From positions 9,007,501-9,071,500 of the forward strand of contig NC_089981.1 in NCBI RefSeq assembly GCF_036417845.1: a stretch of 64,000 nt of DNA. The letters run 5' to 3'. Of the stretch, positions 24,201-34,452 are shown piece after piece (the first letter of the stretch is position 1; each line of letters begins with the position of its first letter). The stretch is from Apteryx mantelli (lineage: Eukaryota; Chordata; Aves; Apterygiformes; Apterygidae). The position numbers and the translations under genes were made by a program. A model generated the notes under the pieces. It was not told the origin of the DNA. It was given only the letters and a program-made list of their open reading frames with translations, and ran no database searches.

Positions 24201-24354
24201 ACCCCAGCCCAGGGCTTGGCATGGGGGAGTGGGGAGGGAAGGCGAGTGCTGGGAGTGCTGATGCCCCTGATCTCCTCTCTCCTTCCTTGTCTCTCCTAGG
24301 AGGTGGCGGGAGAGGGGAGAGGGACAAGACGACACCGACAGCAGGGGCTTCACC
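21291..24354. other. No gene recognised
   Basis: GC-moderate sequence between the CpG island and the MRGPR pseudogene. It contains a CTG/CTGCTG-rich patch near 22505-22545. A plausible 3' splice site (tctcctag at 24293-24300) precedes the MRGPR start codon, in keeping with the usual non-coding first exon of that family. No coding exon is supported. Confidence 0.5.
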
Positions 24355-24752
24355 ATGGTGGACACCAACACAACAGCCCTTTCTCTGAGCTACACGGCCA
24401 CAGGATACACAAACTCTCAGAGGACTGCAGAATCTCAGTGCATAAGAGATTACAGAGCGGTGATAATTTCAAGTGTCTCTGTGTGTGCTAGTGGGGAACG
24501 GGATGGTTGTGTGGTTCCTGGGCTTTCACATGAAGAAGAGCCCCTTCACCGTCTACATTCTGAACCTGGCCATCACCGACTTCTCTTTGCTCCTCTTTCT
24601 TCTTGTTATATTACCGCTAGACATGGTTATAGAAATCTCTTGTTCTCCATTATATAACTATATCTTTTCCAAATATCTCCTGATGGATCTGTTTCTCCTG
24701 GGGTACTTTACCAGCATGTATCTCCTGGCAGCAATGAGCATGGAGAGGTGTC
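24355..24752 (+). pseudogene. MRGPR-like receptor pseudogene, 5' part
   Basis: The ATG at 24355 opens an N-terminal tail with sequons (NTT near residue 4), typical of Mas-related GPCRs. Around 24470-24480 the family sequence moves into another frame by a one-base shift and continues through TM1-TM2 ([34 protein letters not shown]) to the TM3 end AAMSMERCL. It is cut there by the CR1 insertion. The frameshift, the insertion and the missing TM4-5 make it non-functional. MRGPRs are small class A receptors of sensory neurons and immune cells. Confidence 0.8.
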
Positions 24753-25643
24753 TTGCTGATGATACAAAACTGGGAGGAGTGGCCGATACGCCAGAGGGCT
24801 GTGCTGCCATTCAAAGAGACTTGGACAGGCTGGAGAGGTGGGCAGAGGGGAACCTCATGAAATTCAACAAAGGGAAGTGCAGGGTCCTGCACCTGGGGAG
24901 GAATAACCCCATGCAGCAGTACAGGTTGGGGGTTGACCTGCTGGAAAGCAGCTCTGCTGAGAAGGACCTGGGAGTGCTGGTGGACACCAAGTTAAGTATG
25001 AGGCAGCAATGTGCACTTGTGGCCAAGAAGGCCAATGGGATCCTGGGCTGCATCAGAAAGAGTGTTGCCAGCAGGTCGAGGGAAGTGATTCTCCCCCTCT
25101 ACTCAGCCCTGGTGAGGCCACATCTGGAGTACTGCGTCCAGTTCTGGGCTCCCCAGTACAAGAGGGATGTGGCACTACTGGAGCAAGTGCAGCGAAGGGC
25201 CACAAAGATGATTAGGGGACTGGAGCATCTCTCTTATGAGGAAAGGCTGAGAGAGCTTGGCCTGTTTAGCTTGGAGAAGAGAAGGCTGAGAGGAGATCTT
25301 ATCAATGTGTATAAGTATCTGAAGGGAGGGTGTCGAGAGGATGGGGCCAGACTCTTTTCAGTGGTGCCGAGCGACAGGACGCGAGGCAATGGGCACAAAC
25401 TGAAACACAGACACTTCCATCTTAACATGAGGAAAAACTTTTTCACTGTGAGGGTGACAGAGCACTGGAACAGGTTGCCCCGAGAGGTGGTGGAGTCTCC
25501 TTCTCTGGAGATATTCAAAATGCGCCTGGATGCAATCCTGTGCAATGTGCTCTAGGTGACCCTGCTTGAGCAGGGGGGTTGGACTAGATGATCTCCAGAG
25601 GTCCCTTCCAACCTCAGTGATTCTGTGATTCTGTGATTCTGTC
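24753..25643 (+). mobile_element. 5'-truncated CR1 LINE (3' end of ORF2)
   Basis: Begins at the ADDTKLGG reverse-transcriptase motif and stays open to a TAG at 25555, covering the C-terminal half of the CR1 ORF2 product (motifs [42 protein letters not shown]). It ends in the conserved CR1 3' hairpin region and three copies of ATTCTGTG. The intact frame suggests a comparatively young copy. No target-site duplication is seen, as expected for CR1. It splits the MRGPR pseudogene. Confidence 0.95.
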
Positions 25644-25879
25644 TGTTTTATTCCCAGTCTGGCACCGATGACGTCACCCAAAGTGCTTGTCCGGAATTGT
25701 GGGGGGGGTAATCTGGTTTCTTTCTGGACTTTTTGTTTGCTTGTTTTTTCTGGGTTGTTATTCCCCCTTTAATATGGACTGTTGACATATATTTCTACAA
25801 CTAGGCATTGTGAATTTCTTCATTTTCTTTCTTCCCGTTCCTTTCCAACCTGATCCTGCTCATCAGACTTTGATATGGC

Positions 25880-26203
25880 TCACAGAGGCGTCACCCTGGG
25901 AGACTGTTTGTTGCGATCTTGCTCAACATCCTCTTCTTCTTTGCCTTTGGGTTTCCTTACAGTGTAGAAATAATACTCAGTGTTGCTTATTCAAAAGAAT
26001 TATTTCCTGAAAATCTGTCTTTTTTGCTGGCGTCTCTGAACAGTAGCATCAATCCTGTCATTTACTTCCTTGTCAGGAGCTGCCGTCAGCGCCGGTTGCA
26101 GGGCTCTGTGAAAGTGGCCTTCCGGCGAGTGTTTGCAGAGAAAGCAACATGTGAGGAGGGCAGCCAAGGCCCCGGCAACACTGCTGTGGAGACCACTGTG
26201 TAG
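25880..26203 (+). pseudogene. MRGPR-like receptor pseudogene, 3' part
   Basis: Resumes the receptor with GRLFVAILLNILFFFAFGFP (TM6), then TM7 with ASLNSSINPVIYFLVRSC and a basic cytoplasmic tail, stop at 26203. TM4-5 are not found between the CR1 end and this point, so about 300 bp of coding sequence were lost as well as interrupted. A poly(A) signal follows at 26433. The SINPVIYF motif is the MRGPR form of NPxxY. Confidence 0.8.
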
Positions 26204-26432
26204 ATCCCTGCTGGCAAGGCAGGAGTGGAGATGCTGATCTCCACAGGCAGCCCGGGAGGAGACGGAGAGCCCCACGCCATGGCTGGTGGCCCTCTTGCCA
26301 CCAGGGAGGTGACCAAAGCTGGGTGTGGGGACAGGGCCACAAGCCTGGCATAGTGCTGCTCTGCTGGACTTGGTCCCCAAGCACTGCCTGTATTCCCCTT
26401 TGCAACCTCCACCACGGTCCTGGTCCTCGCCC

Positions 26433-26438
26433 AATAAA
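26433..26438 (+). terminator. Poly(A) signal after the MRGPR pseudogene
   Basis: AATAAA, 230 bases past the receptor stop codon; probably the ancestral cleavage signal of that gene. Confidence 0.5.
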
Positions 26439-26595
26439 CTTTGGCTTTCTTCTGCCAGCAAACAAGCCCTTGTGGTCTTCTTGGGGCTCTCTCGCTCAGG
26501 AGAAGTGAGCCACATTCACAGGAAGGCTCTGGTGGAGCTTTGGCCGACTCGGGGAAACAAGTTTTCAGGCAGGGTGAAAGCGGCAATGCCAACAC

Positions 26596-26633
26596 GTGGT
26601 GGTGGTGGTGGTGGTGGTGGTGGACCACCAGAG
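26596..26633. repeat. (GGT)n microsatellite
   Basis: About ten GGT triplets followed by an inverted CCACC, so a short hairpin is possible. Confidence 0.85.
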
Positions 26634-27497
26634 GGGGATTGCCTCTTCCTGCTGTCCCTGTGCTGAAGTGAAAGGCTGAGCAAGAACTGGAGGGGAACCC
26701 TGCCAGCAGGAAGCAGAAATGCAGCTGGGTCAGCATTTGGTCAGCGGTCACCTCCCTCGGGCCCAGGCAGCAGCGTCTGCTGCGAGAGCTGCTCTCTGTG
26801 CCCACCCTGCTGCCCCGGCACGGGGTTCTCCGCTGCAGCCCCCCTTTGCTGGTGTGAAGAGCAGGTGAGCGGCTGGGCTGGCTCACTGCAGGCAGGCCCC
26901 GGCCCCAGCAGCACGGCTGGGGGTCAGTTTGCAGGCCGTCTCTTGTGGTCTGCCAGGCTCTGCACCCCCGGCACCTCCTTGGCTGCGCACACACCCCTGT
27001 GAAGAAGATGTCCCGAGGTCTTTCTCCCTTGAGCTCGGCAGGCGGGGTCTGAGCCTCTCGCACACATCCGGCACCCTCAGCACCCCACAGCTGTGATTTC
27101 CACGGGCAGTGACCGGCTGTATGAGAAAGTCCCCAGAGCTGTGTTTTGAACCTGCCCCCAGATCACGTCTTTTTCTGACGCCGTGTCCTCGTCAAATTTG
27201 AAGCAGGGAAGAAGTGTTCCCTCTTTCCCTCCCACAGAAGTGTGCAGCCCTCACTCAGAGGTCTTTGTCTTCTCTCCCCCAGCCTGGGCATGTCCCCCTC
27301 GCTCTGCAGAGCAGCCCCTGCCAGGGAAGGTGGTGCTCTCCTTTGCCTGCCCTTGTTTCCTGTCTTGGTGCCTTTCCCACTTCTCCCATGGTGTTGCTGT
27401 GCTGGGGGGTGAGCAGGGCCTGCGGCACGTGTAGTGTGTGTGCAGCCTCTCGAGATCTCCGTCTTTCCCCAGGAAACACCTCAGAAAGAAGGAGTAA

Positions 27498-27531
27498 AGG
27501 AAAGGAAGGAAGGGAAGGAAGGAAAGACAAG
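27498..27531. repeat. (GGAA)n-like purine microsatellite
   Basis: Imperfect GGAA/GGGAA repeats in a purine-only stretch. Confidence 0.75.
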
Positions 27532-27744
27532 TGAGCAGTAAAGATGCAGTCTCCCTAAGGCTGATGGATGAGATTCTGTGAGACAAGAATCTCTTGCAGA
27601 GAAAAGCTCATTTGCAGCCCTCTGTACTCCACGACATTTAATCTCTGAGGCAACATGTTCATGCCGGGAATGGGATTAGAATCAGTGGATGAAGCCCTTG
27701 TGCTGTTGCATGCCAAACATTGGTAAATTCCCATTTTTGGTGGT

Positions 27745-27945
27745 CCCTGGCTCATCTCTCTGGGACAGCAGCACCAACCCAGTCATTTACTTTCTGGTCC
27801 GGAGCAACCGTCACCACCGGCTCCATGGCTCTGGGAAAGTCACCTTCTGACAAGCGTCTGCAGAGAAAGCAACGTGCGGAGAAGGAAGCCAAGTGCCCAG
27901 AGACACTGCTGCAGAGACTGCTGTATAAATCCCTGCTGGCGAGGA
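27745..27945 (+). pseudogene. Second MRGPR-like 3' fragment
   Basis: Nucleotide similarity to 26030-26220: an AACxxxGTCATTTACTTTCTGGTC-type TM7 stretch, the basic tail, a GCAGAGAAAGCAACGTG segment, and the ATCCCTGCTGGC(A/G)AGG stretch downstream. Reading frame is lost (for example a TGA in the tail region). It is a partial duplicate or the remains of a second receptor gene about 1.7 kb from the first. Confidence 0.7.
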
Positions 27946-30900
27946 GGTGTGGGAGGGTGGGGCAGCCTGCAGAGGGGACTGAGGGGAGGTGGGCAGCAGT
28001 GCTCAGCCCCCAGCAGAGCCAGGGCATCTCCACTGCGGTGGGAGCAGCTCAGCTGGTGACGTGCCCCTTCCGAGCAGGGCTGTGCTGGGGACCAGGGAGC
28101 TGGGTGAGAGCGATCCTTGTCTGCACACCGTGCCAGTGCCTCTTCTCATTACGTGGTCTCCCTTGTGGAAGGGGACATGGTGCACAGAGCATGGCTATGC
28201 AGAGCATGCAGAGCGCGGGGAGGAAGAGTGACCCAGGATGTTGGGCATGTCTTTGGGACCCTGAACCTTACAGGGAGTCTCTTCCCTCACTTTGACTTGA
28301 GGCCAAGCCTGCAGGACTCCAGGGCATTCTGGCAGCTCCTGGGAGGCCATTCTCAGCAGGGATGAGTTTCATCCTGGCTATTTTGGGCTTGTATAGAAAC
28401 ATCCTTCAGGCGTGAACACCTAGGGGACCGTTCAGCTGGTGCCACGGCTGCTCTGGTCAACACACAGGGGTCCTGGAGTGATGCGTGGTGCTTCTGTGTG
28501 TGTAGAGAAGAGCACCAATTCCTCACCTACACCCTGAGCCTCTCCATCGCTGTCCCCAGAGGACATCTCAACTCATCACTCCCAGCTTTCGCCCAAGATG
28601 GCCATCTCCAGATGAGTTAGTTGCCCTAGGCTGTCTGTACAGGCAGTGGAGAGAAAGGTGCTTGTAAGGAGCTTTTCCCTTCCCTATGTGGCTGCAGCAC
28701 ACAGCTCCTGCTGAGCCATCAGCCACCCTCCTGTGCCTGTGCCAAATCTCTTCCCCACCACCGTCTCGCCCCACACTGCGGATGCCTCGCTCCCCTTACG
28801 CAGTGCCATGCAAGGCCTCTCACCCTAGTGCTTCTGAGAAAGCTTTCAGCTCCCAGCCACAGCACCTTATCTCACTGTCTTCCCAGTAGCTGCTGTGAGG
28901 GTCACCTCTCTTCCTGGCACTGGCACTTGCCTCTTGCTGCAGGGCTGAAAGGGCATTTCTCTGCCTCTCCATCCAGCTCTCCAGACTTTCTATTTGTTTT
29001 TTGTTTTTTTTGGCTCCTGCCCTCAATCCTTCCCTCCTTTGTGTCTCCATTACTCTCTTTCTGAGTTGGCTGGTGCGTGGATCGAATTAACACTAAAACA
29101 GTTTGTGAGCAAGTGAAGGGCTGGATTTAAAAGGAATGGATCTAAATCTGATTTTTTGAAATTAAGTTGAGGGCAGAGAAAGAAGGGAAAATGTCTGCAC
29201 CAGAACATTCAAAGAACTAACAGGGGTCTAAACTTTTCTTTTTTGTTTGTTTTAATTCTACGGAGTAGCAGTATTCCTGAAGCCATTTCATGCCAGTTAA
29301 CAAGGTTTGGAGAAGGCCTTTAATGGTTGATTACAATATTGCTTTAGCAGAGATTTCACTAGAAACCATGAGACCTCTCTGCTGTCCTCCTTCGTTGGTT
29401 TCATTTCATAGGTTCACCTTTGACTGCAGCTGCTCAGGTTAAGAAAGATGGGGCCCATCGTGACAGTGAGATTTGTCCGCCCTAAGTTATTTTGTTTAAA
29501 AGCTAGATGTCCATTTAAGACCTAATCGCATCCTAAAATCAGTTCTGAGGTAGATCAGATGCATCTGCCTCCAGAGACATTCATTTTTTTTCCGCAGAAG
29601 AGCCTAGAGTGACTAAGTCAGGGTTAAACTCGCTGACTTCCATCGGCATTAAATAGGTGACTTCCTCCCTCAGTTTCCCAATTCGTAAATGAAGGACTTT
29701 TTTGACTGACTTGGTAATTCACTGACCTCTGTTAAAACATGCAAATTCTTGCAAAGAGGCTTTATTCACTGGATTTCCAGTGATGAAATTTCTGGTGAGA
29801 TAGGACTTGGAGGGTCATCAAGAGGTCACCCAGGACATCTTCTGTCCCTATAAAAACTTAATCGTAACCACTCCTGAGAGAAATGAGCCCAACCTGTCCT
29901 TAGAAGACTCCTGTGACAGGAATTCTTTACCATCCCTGGAGGATGGTGACTCTTCCTACAGCTTGAGGTTTCTTTCTTTTTTTCCTTTAATGAGGATTTC
30001 TCTTTTACATGTGTTTTGGAATACACAGAAGTGAAAAAAGGAGAGAAAATATCTAGATTACAAATGGACTGTTTTAGCATTCACAATGCTAGGAGGCCAG
30101 AGCAGTGGACCTAATGGCCCTTTACACATGGGAAATCCATACAACTATCAGCTTGGAGTAAGGAAGAACTCCGAGAAGCGTTAACTGGATAGTTCCATGC
30201 ATATGCTTGTCCACTTGAATACTCAGCTACTCCTTTGAGTGTTATTTCTTATGGAGAAACCCTGAAATGCCTTTGTGATATCATTATAAAAGCATTGACT
30301 GACAACTGTTTCTTTAAAATATATTTACTTAAACTTTTCAGTCAAGACAGAACTCATTCTCCTCCTTTGCCCCTTTCTTTCACGCCTTCCCTTCACCAAG
30401 CCTCCACCCCTCCCTCCTGCAGCCCCAAGAGCCCTTCAGGTGGAAGATTTCCTGGGAGAGGGTTAAAAGTTGGTACTTAAACGGTTTTCTTCTCAGCCCT
30501 TTGTGCAGCTGCTGGGATATGAAAGCATCCTTCAGCACACCCAGGTCACATCATCCACACAGCCTATTAAACCACTTCTCACACAGGCAGGAAACATCAA
30601 GATACACTTGTGACACACGAAAGCAAGTAATAAATTAGATGGGATTGGATTATACACTAACAGCCACCTCCTAAGCAAGTCTTGGAAGCTTTCCAGAAGC
30701 CATTCTATGTTCTTTAAAGGTGCTGTGCTCTAACACATTCATACCAGGGAAGACAGAAGTTGAGGAGATAAAGTTGTACAGCCCTTACACAAAATATTAG
30801 ATCTCTAAACACAGGCGAGGTAAGTTTTGCAGCTTCTCTGGCTTCTCGCTTTGCTTTGCTTTGCTCGCTTTGCTTTCCTCTTCCTTTTCCTTTCTTCTTG

Positions 30901-33516
30901 AACAAATGTGAAAATACAGAAAGGAACTTCCACTGAAGTTATCAACTGTCTCTAGTTATCTTTGGCTAGAATCATATACAGAGCTAGTTCTACAGCCGCA
31001 GATTCGATTGCTTCGATATTATTCTTTTGTTTCCCATAACCACCTGAGATTTTAGGGAAGAATGCATGCAGTAAGGAGATGGTGCAATTTCTCACCCTTT
31101 TTGAGATGTTAAGAGTACACATGAGATTCATTTTATTTTGCAGCTGATTGCATTATGTCATATAGCTCAGGTCTACCCCTGCAAAGGCACTTGAAGAGAT
31201 AAGCCATAACTGGTGGCAATCCTCTACTGAATTAGTCATTCTAGTAACCCTCTTAAAGTCAACAGTGAGAAACAGGTACCTGCAGCACATGATTCATCAC
31301 ATCTACAAGTAGACTGGTCAGGTGTAATATGCCTAGCTTAGGTACAGGTGCCTACCTGGCTTAGGTCGATGAGATGAGATCAGACAGATGGGTAGTTTGT
31401 TAAATGCAGTTTGGTGGTGATGGAAAGGACCTTATCAAGCAAGACACATAGTCGAGCTGTCTGAATTGTGAATCGGTCCTTTTGTAGATGCACACCATGT
31501 TTCTAGCTCAGGAGTTTGCCATCTGCTGGTATTCAGGCATATAGTTTCCCCCGACCATTTCTCTCTTGGTCACTCCTTTCTGACTGCCTAAATATGGCCC
31601 TGCGATTGCTGTGGTATGCTTCCAGTCATGCTCTGGCTACGTTGTTGCTCAATGGAAGGAATAGGGGAAGAAAGGATCATGACTTGATAAGACGAGGGAG
31701 AAAATGACCTCCCATTGTTCTTACTGATCCTTTTCCTTGTAGAAATATCTGAAGGGGAACCATCCATGCAAAGTTTACCGTTCTGCTTGAAAAACTTTCA
31801 TCTAGTGTAAGTACAACTGTAAGCATAGGAAAAGTCCCTAACTTTGCCCATTTCCTCTCTCGGCTTCACTTTGTGGGTTTGAAAGTAATCTTGGGTTTTC
31901 TCAGTTTCAGTGTTTCCTGTGGATGCTTGATCCCTTTGTGCCTGCACGAGAATTTCTGATTATGCTGCAGATTGAAGTAGTTGGTAGATAACTTGGCTTA
32001 ACTGAATCATTCTGCCGATTTGCTCACAGATCACCAAGACAAATGAGAAGACCTGGTTGTGATGTAATTCTGCAGGACTTAAAATGGTGCATTTTAACAC
32101 CAGCTGACAGGGAATGTTTTGATCCTAGAAGGAAGCCCATACAGTGGATATTTTTATTAAAAGAGTGCCTGCTTTTGGCTGACCTTAAACTCTCTGTGAA
32201 GAGCTTCATCTGGTGGTTCCCAGACTTCTTTGACCAAGGGAATTCTGGTGGTCTGGGTGCATAATGGCAAGCTAGAGACGTTACACTCTTTCTAAAGATG
32301 TAGGCTACTCATTTATTAGTGACACGTAATGCTCGATGGGTTGTAGGTGGAACACAGGGTGAACCAAAGAAGTCCCATGTTTATGCTGGAATGTGACCTT
32401 GTCTCGAATGAGAAACTGTATGGATGTAGAAATGCCTAGGGACAAGGAGCTCAGCCATAACCTGAAAAAGGTGGATGGCATTGCAAAAAGCTCTGCGGTA
32501 CTTTCTGGCACCAAAAGGGATTATTCTCCAAAGTTCATTCTAACCTGGTGGTGCTAATTTGCTTAAGCTCCTCATAGTGAGTGGAGGAAAAAAGGGTTCT
32601 GCAAAGGACCCTAATTTAGTCATTCTGAATCAGCCTATGAATCAGACTTATACTGGCTGTTGAAGGAGTTTAGTTAGATTAGCTTCATTAAGCTAAGTTA
32701 ACCCTTGAAAGCATCACGCAGAGTGTATCAAAAATCGTACTAGGTAAAATCAGTACAATGCTGGGACAGAAGATCTCACAAGAGTCTTTCATTCTTCCTT
32801 CCTCTGATAGAAACAATGCTGAGATTTAGAACAATGTGAAATACTACACTAAGTCATATGTGCAATTTTTTTCCCCTCCATGATAGATAACCTTACCAGA
32901 ACTCATTTTTCAGCCTGTGACATTTCATATTTACGTTTCAAAGTGTATATACACAAGAGAGTTCTTTTCTCTGCATGTGGTTACATTTCCCTTCTAAACA
33001 AGAATTCAAAGATCATTTGTACTTATAAAACAAATCATCATTCTGAGCAATGTTTCCAGGTATTCTTAAAGACATCCATTTTACAAAGATTGCTGTGAGG
33101 GACTTTGTCTCCCCTGAGGGCAAACATACTGCATTATCTGCCTTGTAGTGCCCAAGGTGAACACTCTGGCCTTGTCCTTAGTGCATGGAAGGCTACCAGC
33201 TATGGAGCCAGTCCTTCAAGATCCTGGAGCACCAGGATTAAGGAACATATCACAGAGTGCACCTATCTCTGTGCCACCAAAGCCATGGCAGAAGCTTTGT
33301 ACTGTGGAGAATTAAATAGCCGTTAAAAAAAAATACATGACAGAACTTAAACACTTCATAAGCTTAATACTAATGCTATATCTTTCTTGGTTTGTATCCA
33401 CTTCTGATATAGAACTCATTATTAATAATGAAAAAAATGCTGATGAACCATGTGTCTGTCTTTGTTTTCCCAGGTGTATAAGCTGTATATTGCATATTGG
33501 CACCCGTCTGATCAAC
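27946..33516. other. Intergenic, no gene recognised
   Basis: 27.9-29.0 kb is moderately GC-rich with only chance open frames; 29.1-33.3 kb is AT-rich. I see no splice-flanked conserved exon, RNA gene or intact transposon. Confidence 0.5.
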
Positions 33517-34452
33517 ATGGAGAACGTAAGCAGTGTGAAGGAATTCATTCTTCTGGGCCTTTCAAAGAACCAAGGGGTGCAGAAAATATGTTTTGTGGAG
33601 TTTTTGTTCTTCTATATTGTTACTGTGGCAGGAAATCTGCTCATCGTTGTCACTGTAGTTAGCAGTCAGCGTCTGAACTCCCCCATGTATTTCTTTCTCT
33701 GCCACCTGTCCATTGCAGATACTTGCTTCTCTTCTGTCACAGCTCCCAAAATGATTGCTGACTTCCTTGTTGAAAAGAAAACCATTTCCTTTGGGGGTTG
33801 CATGGCACAGCTATTTGGGTTTCATATCTCCGGCGGCGCTGAGATCTTCATCCTCACAATGATGGCCTATGATCGCTACTTTGCCATATGCAGACCCCTG
33901 CACTACACCACCCTCATGACCAGGCGTGTGTGTGGCTGGATGGTGATGGGTTCATGGGTGGGGGGCTTTGTGCACTCCCTGGTGCAGACCCTCATAACCG
34001 TTAGCCTCCCTTTTTGTGGCCCCAACAAAATTGACCACTACTTCTGTGATGTCCGTCCCCTACTACAACTGGCCTGTACAGACACCTATGTTGCGGGCAT
34101 CATTGTTGTTGCCAATACTGGAATGATTTGTTTGGTCTCTTTCTTCATCCTGGTCACGTCCTACATTGTCATTTTGTTTTCCTTGAAAAGGCGAACGTCC
34201 GAAGCGCGGTACAAAGCCCTCTCCACCTGTGGGTCCCACATTACTGTGGTGATTCTCTTCTTTGGGCCATCCACATTCACCTACATACGCCCATCCAGCA
34301 GTCTCTCGGAGGAGAAGAGGTTAGCTGTGTTTTACACTGTCATCACGCCCATGCTGAACCCACTCATCTACACGCTGAGAAATGAGGAGATGAAAAGTGC
34401 CATGAGAAAACTGTGGAATAGAAAAGTTTGGCGTGAAAAGGGTGAGGTGTAG
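33517..34452 (+). CDS. Intact olfactory receptor, class II, OR4-like
   Basis: Single-exon receptor of 311 residues. An in-frame extension to 33337 exists, but the ATG at 33517 gives the usual OR length and N-terminus with an NVS sequon at residue 3. Diagnostic motifs: GN in TM1, PMYFFLCHLSIAD in TM2, the conserved Cys in GGCMAQLF, MAYDRYFAIC at the end of TM3, HYFCD in the second extracellular loop, KALSTCGSHI in TM6 and PMLNPLIYTLRNEEM in TM7. The EKKTISFGGCMAQLF and DHYFCD combination points to family 4. ORs are odorant-activated G-protein-coupled receptors. No lesion is visible; it is the only intact receptor in the window. A truncated relative lies 3.3 kb downstream on the same strand. 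Confidence 0.92.
   Translation: MENVSSVKEFILLGLSKNQGVQKICFVEFLFFYIVTVAGNLLIVVTVVSSQRLNSPMYFFLCHLSIADTCFSSVTAPKMIADFLVEKKTISFGGCMAQLFGFHISGGAEIFILTMMAYDRYFAICRPLHYTTLMTRRVCGWMVMGSWVGGFVHSLVQTLITVSLPFCGPNKIDHYFCDVRPLLQLACTDTYVAGIIVVANTGMICLVSFFILVTSYIVILFSLKRRTSEARYKALSTCGSHITVVILFFGPSTFTYIRPSSSLSEEKRLAVFYTVITPMLNPLIYTLRNEEMKSAMRKLWNRKVWREKGEV

Noticed and set aside
33337-33516. N-terminal extension of the intact OR to an upstream ATG
   Set aside because: Gives 60 extra residues not seen in ORs; the ATG at 33517 fits the family length and N-terminal sequon.
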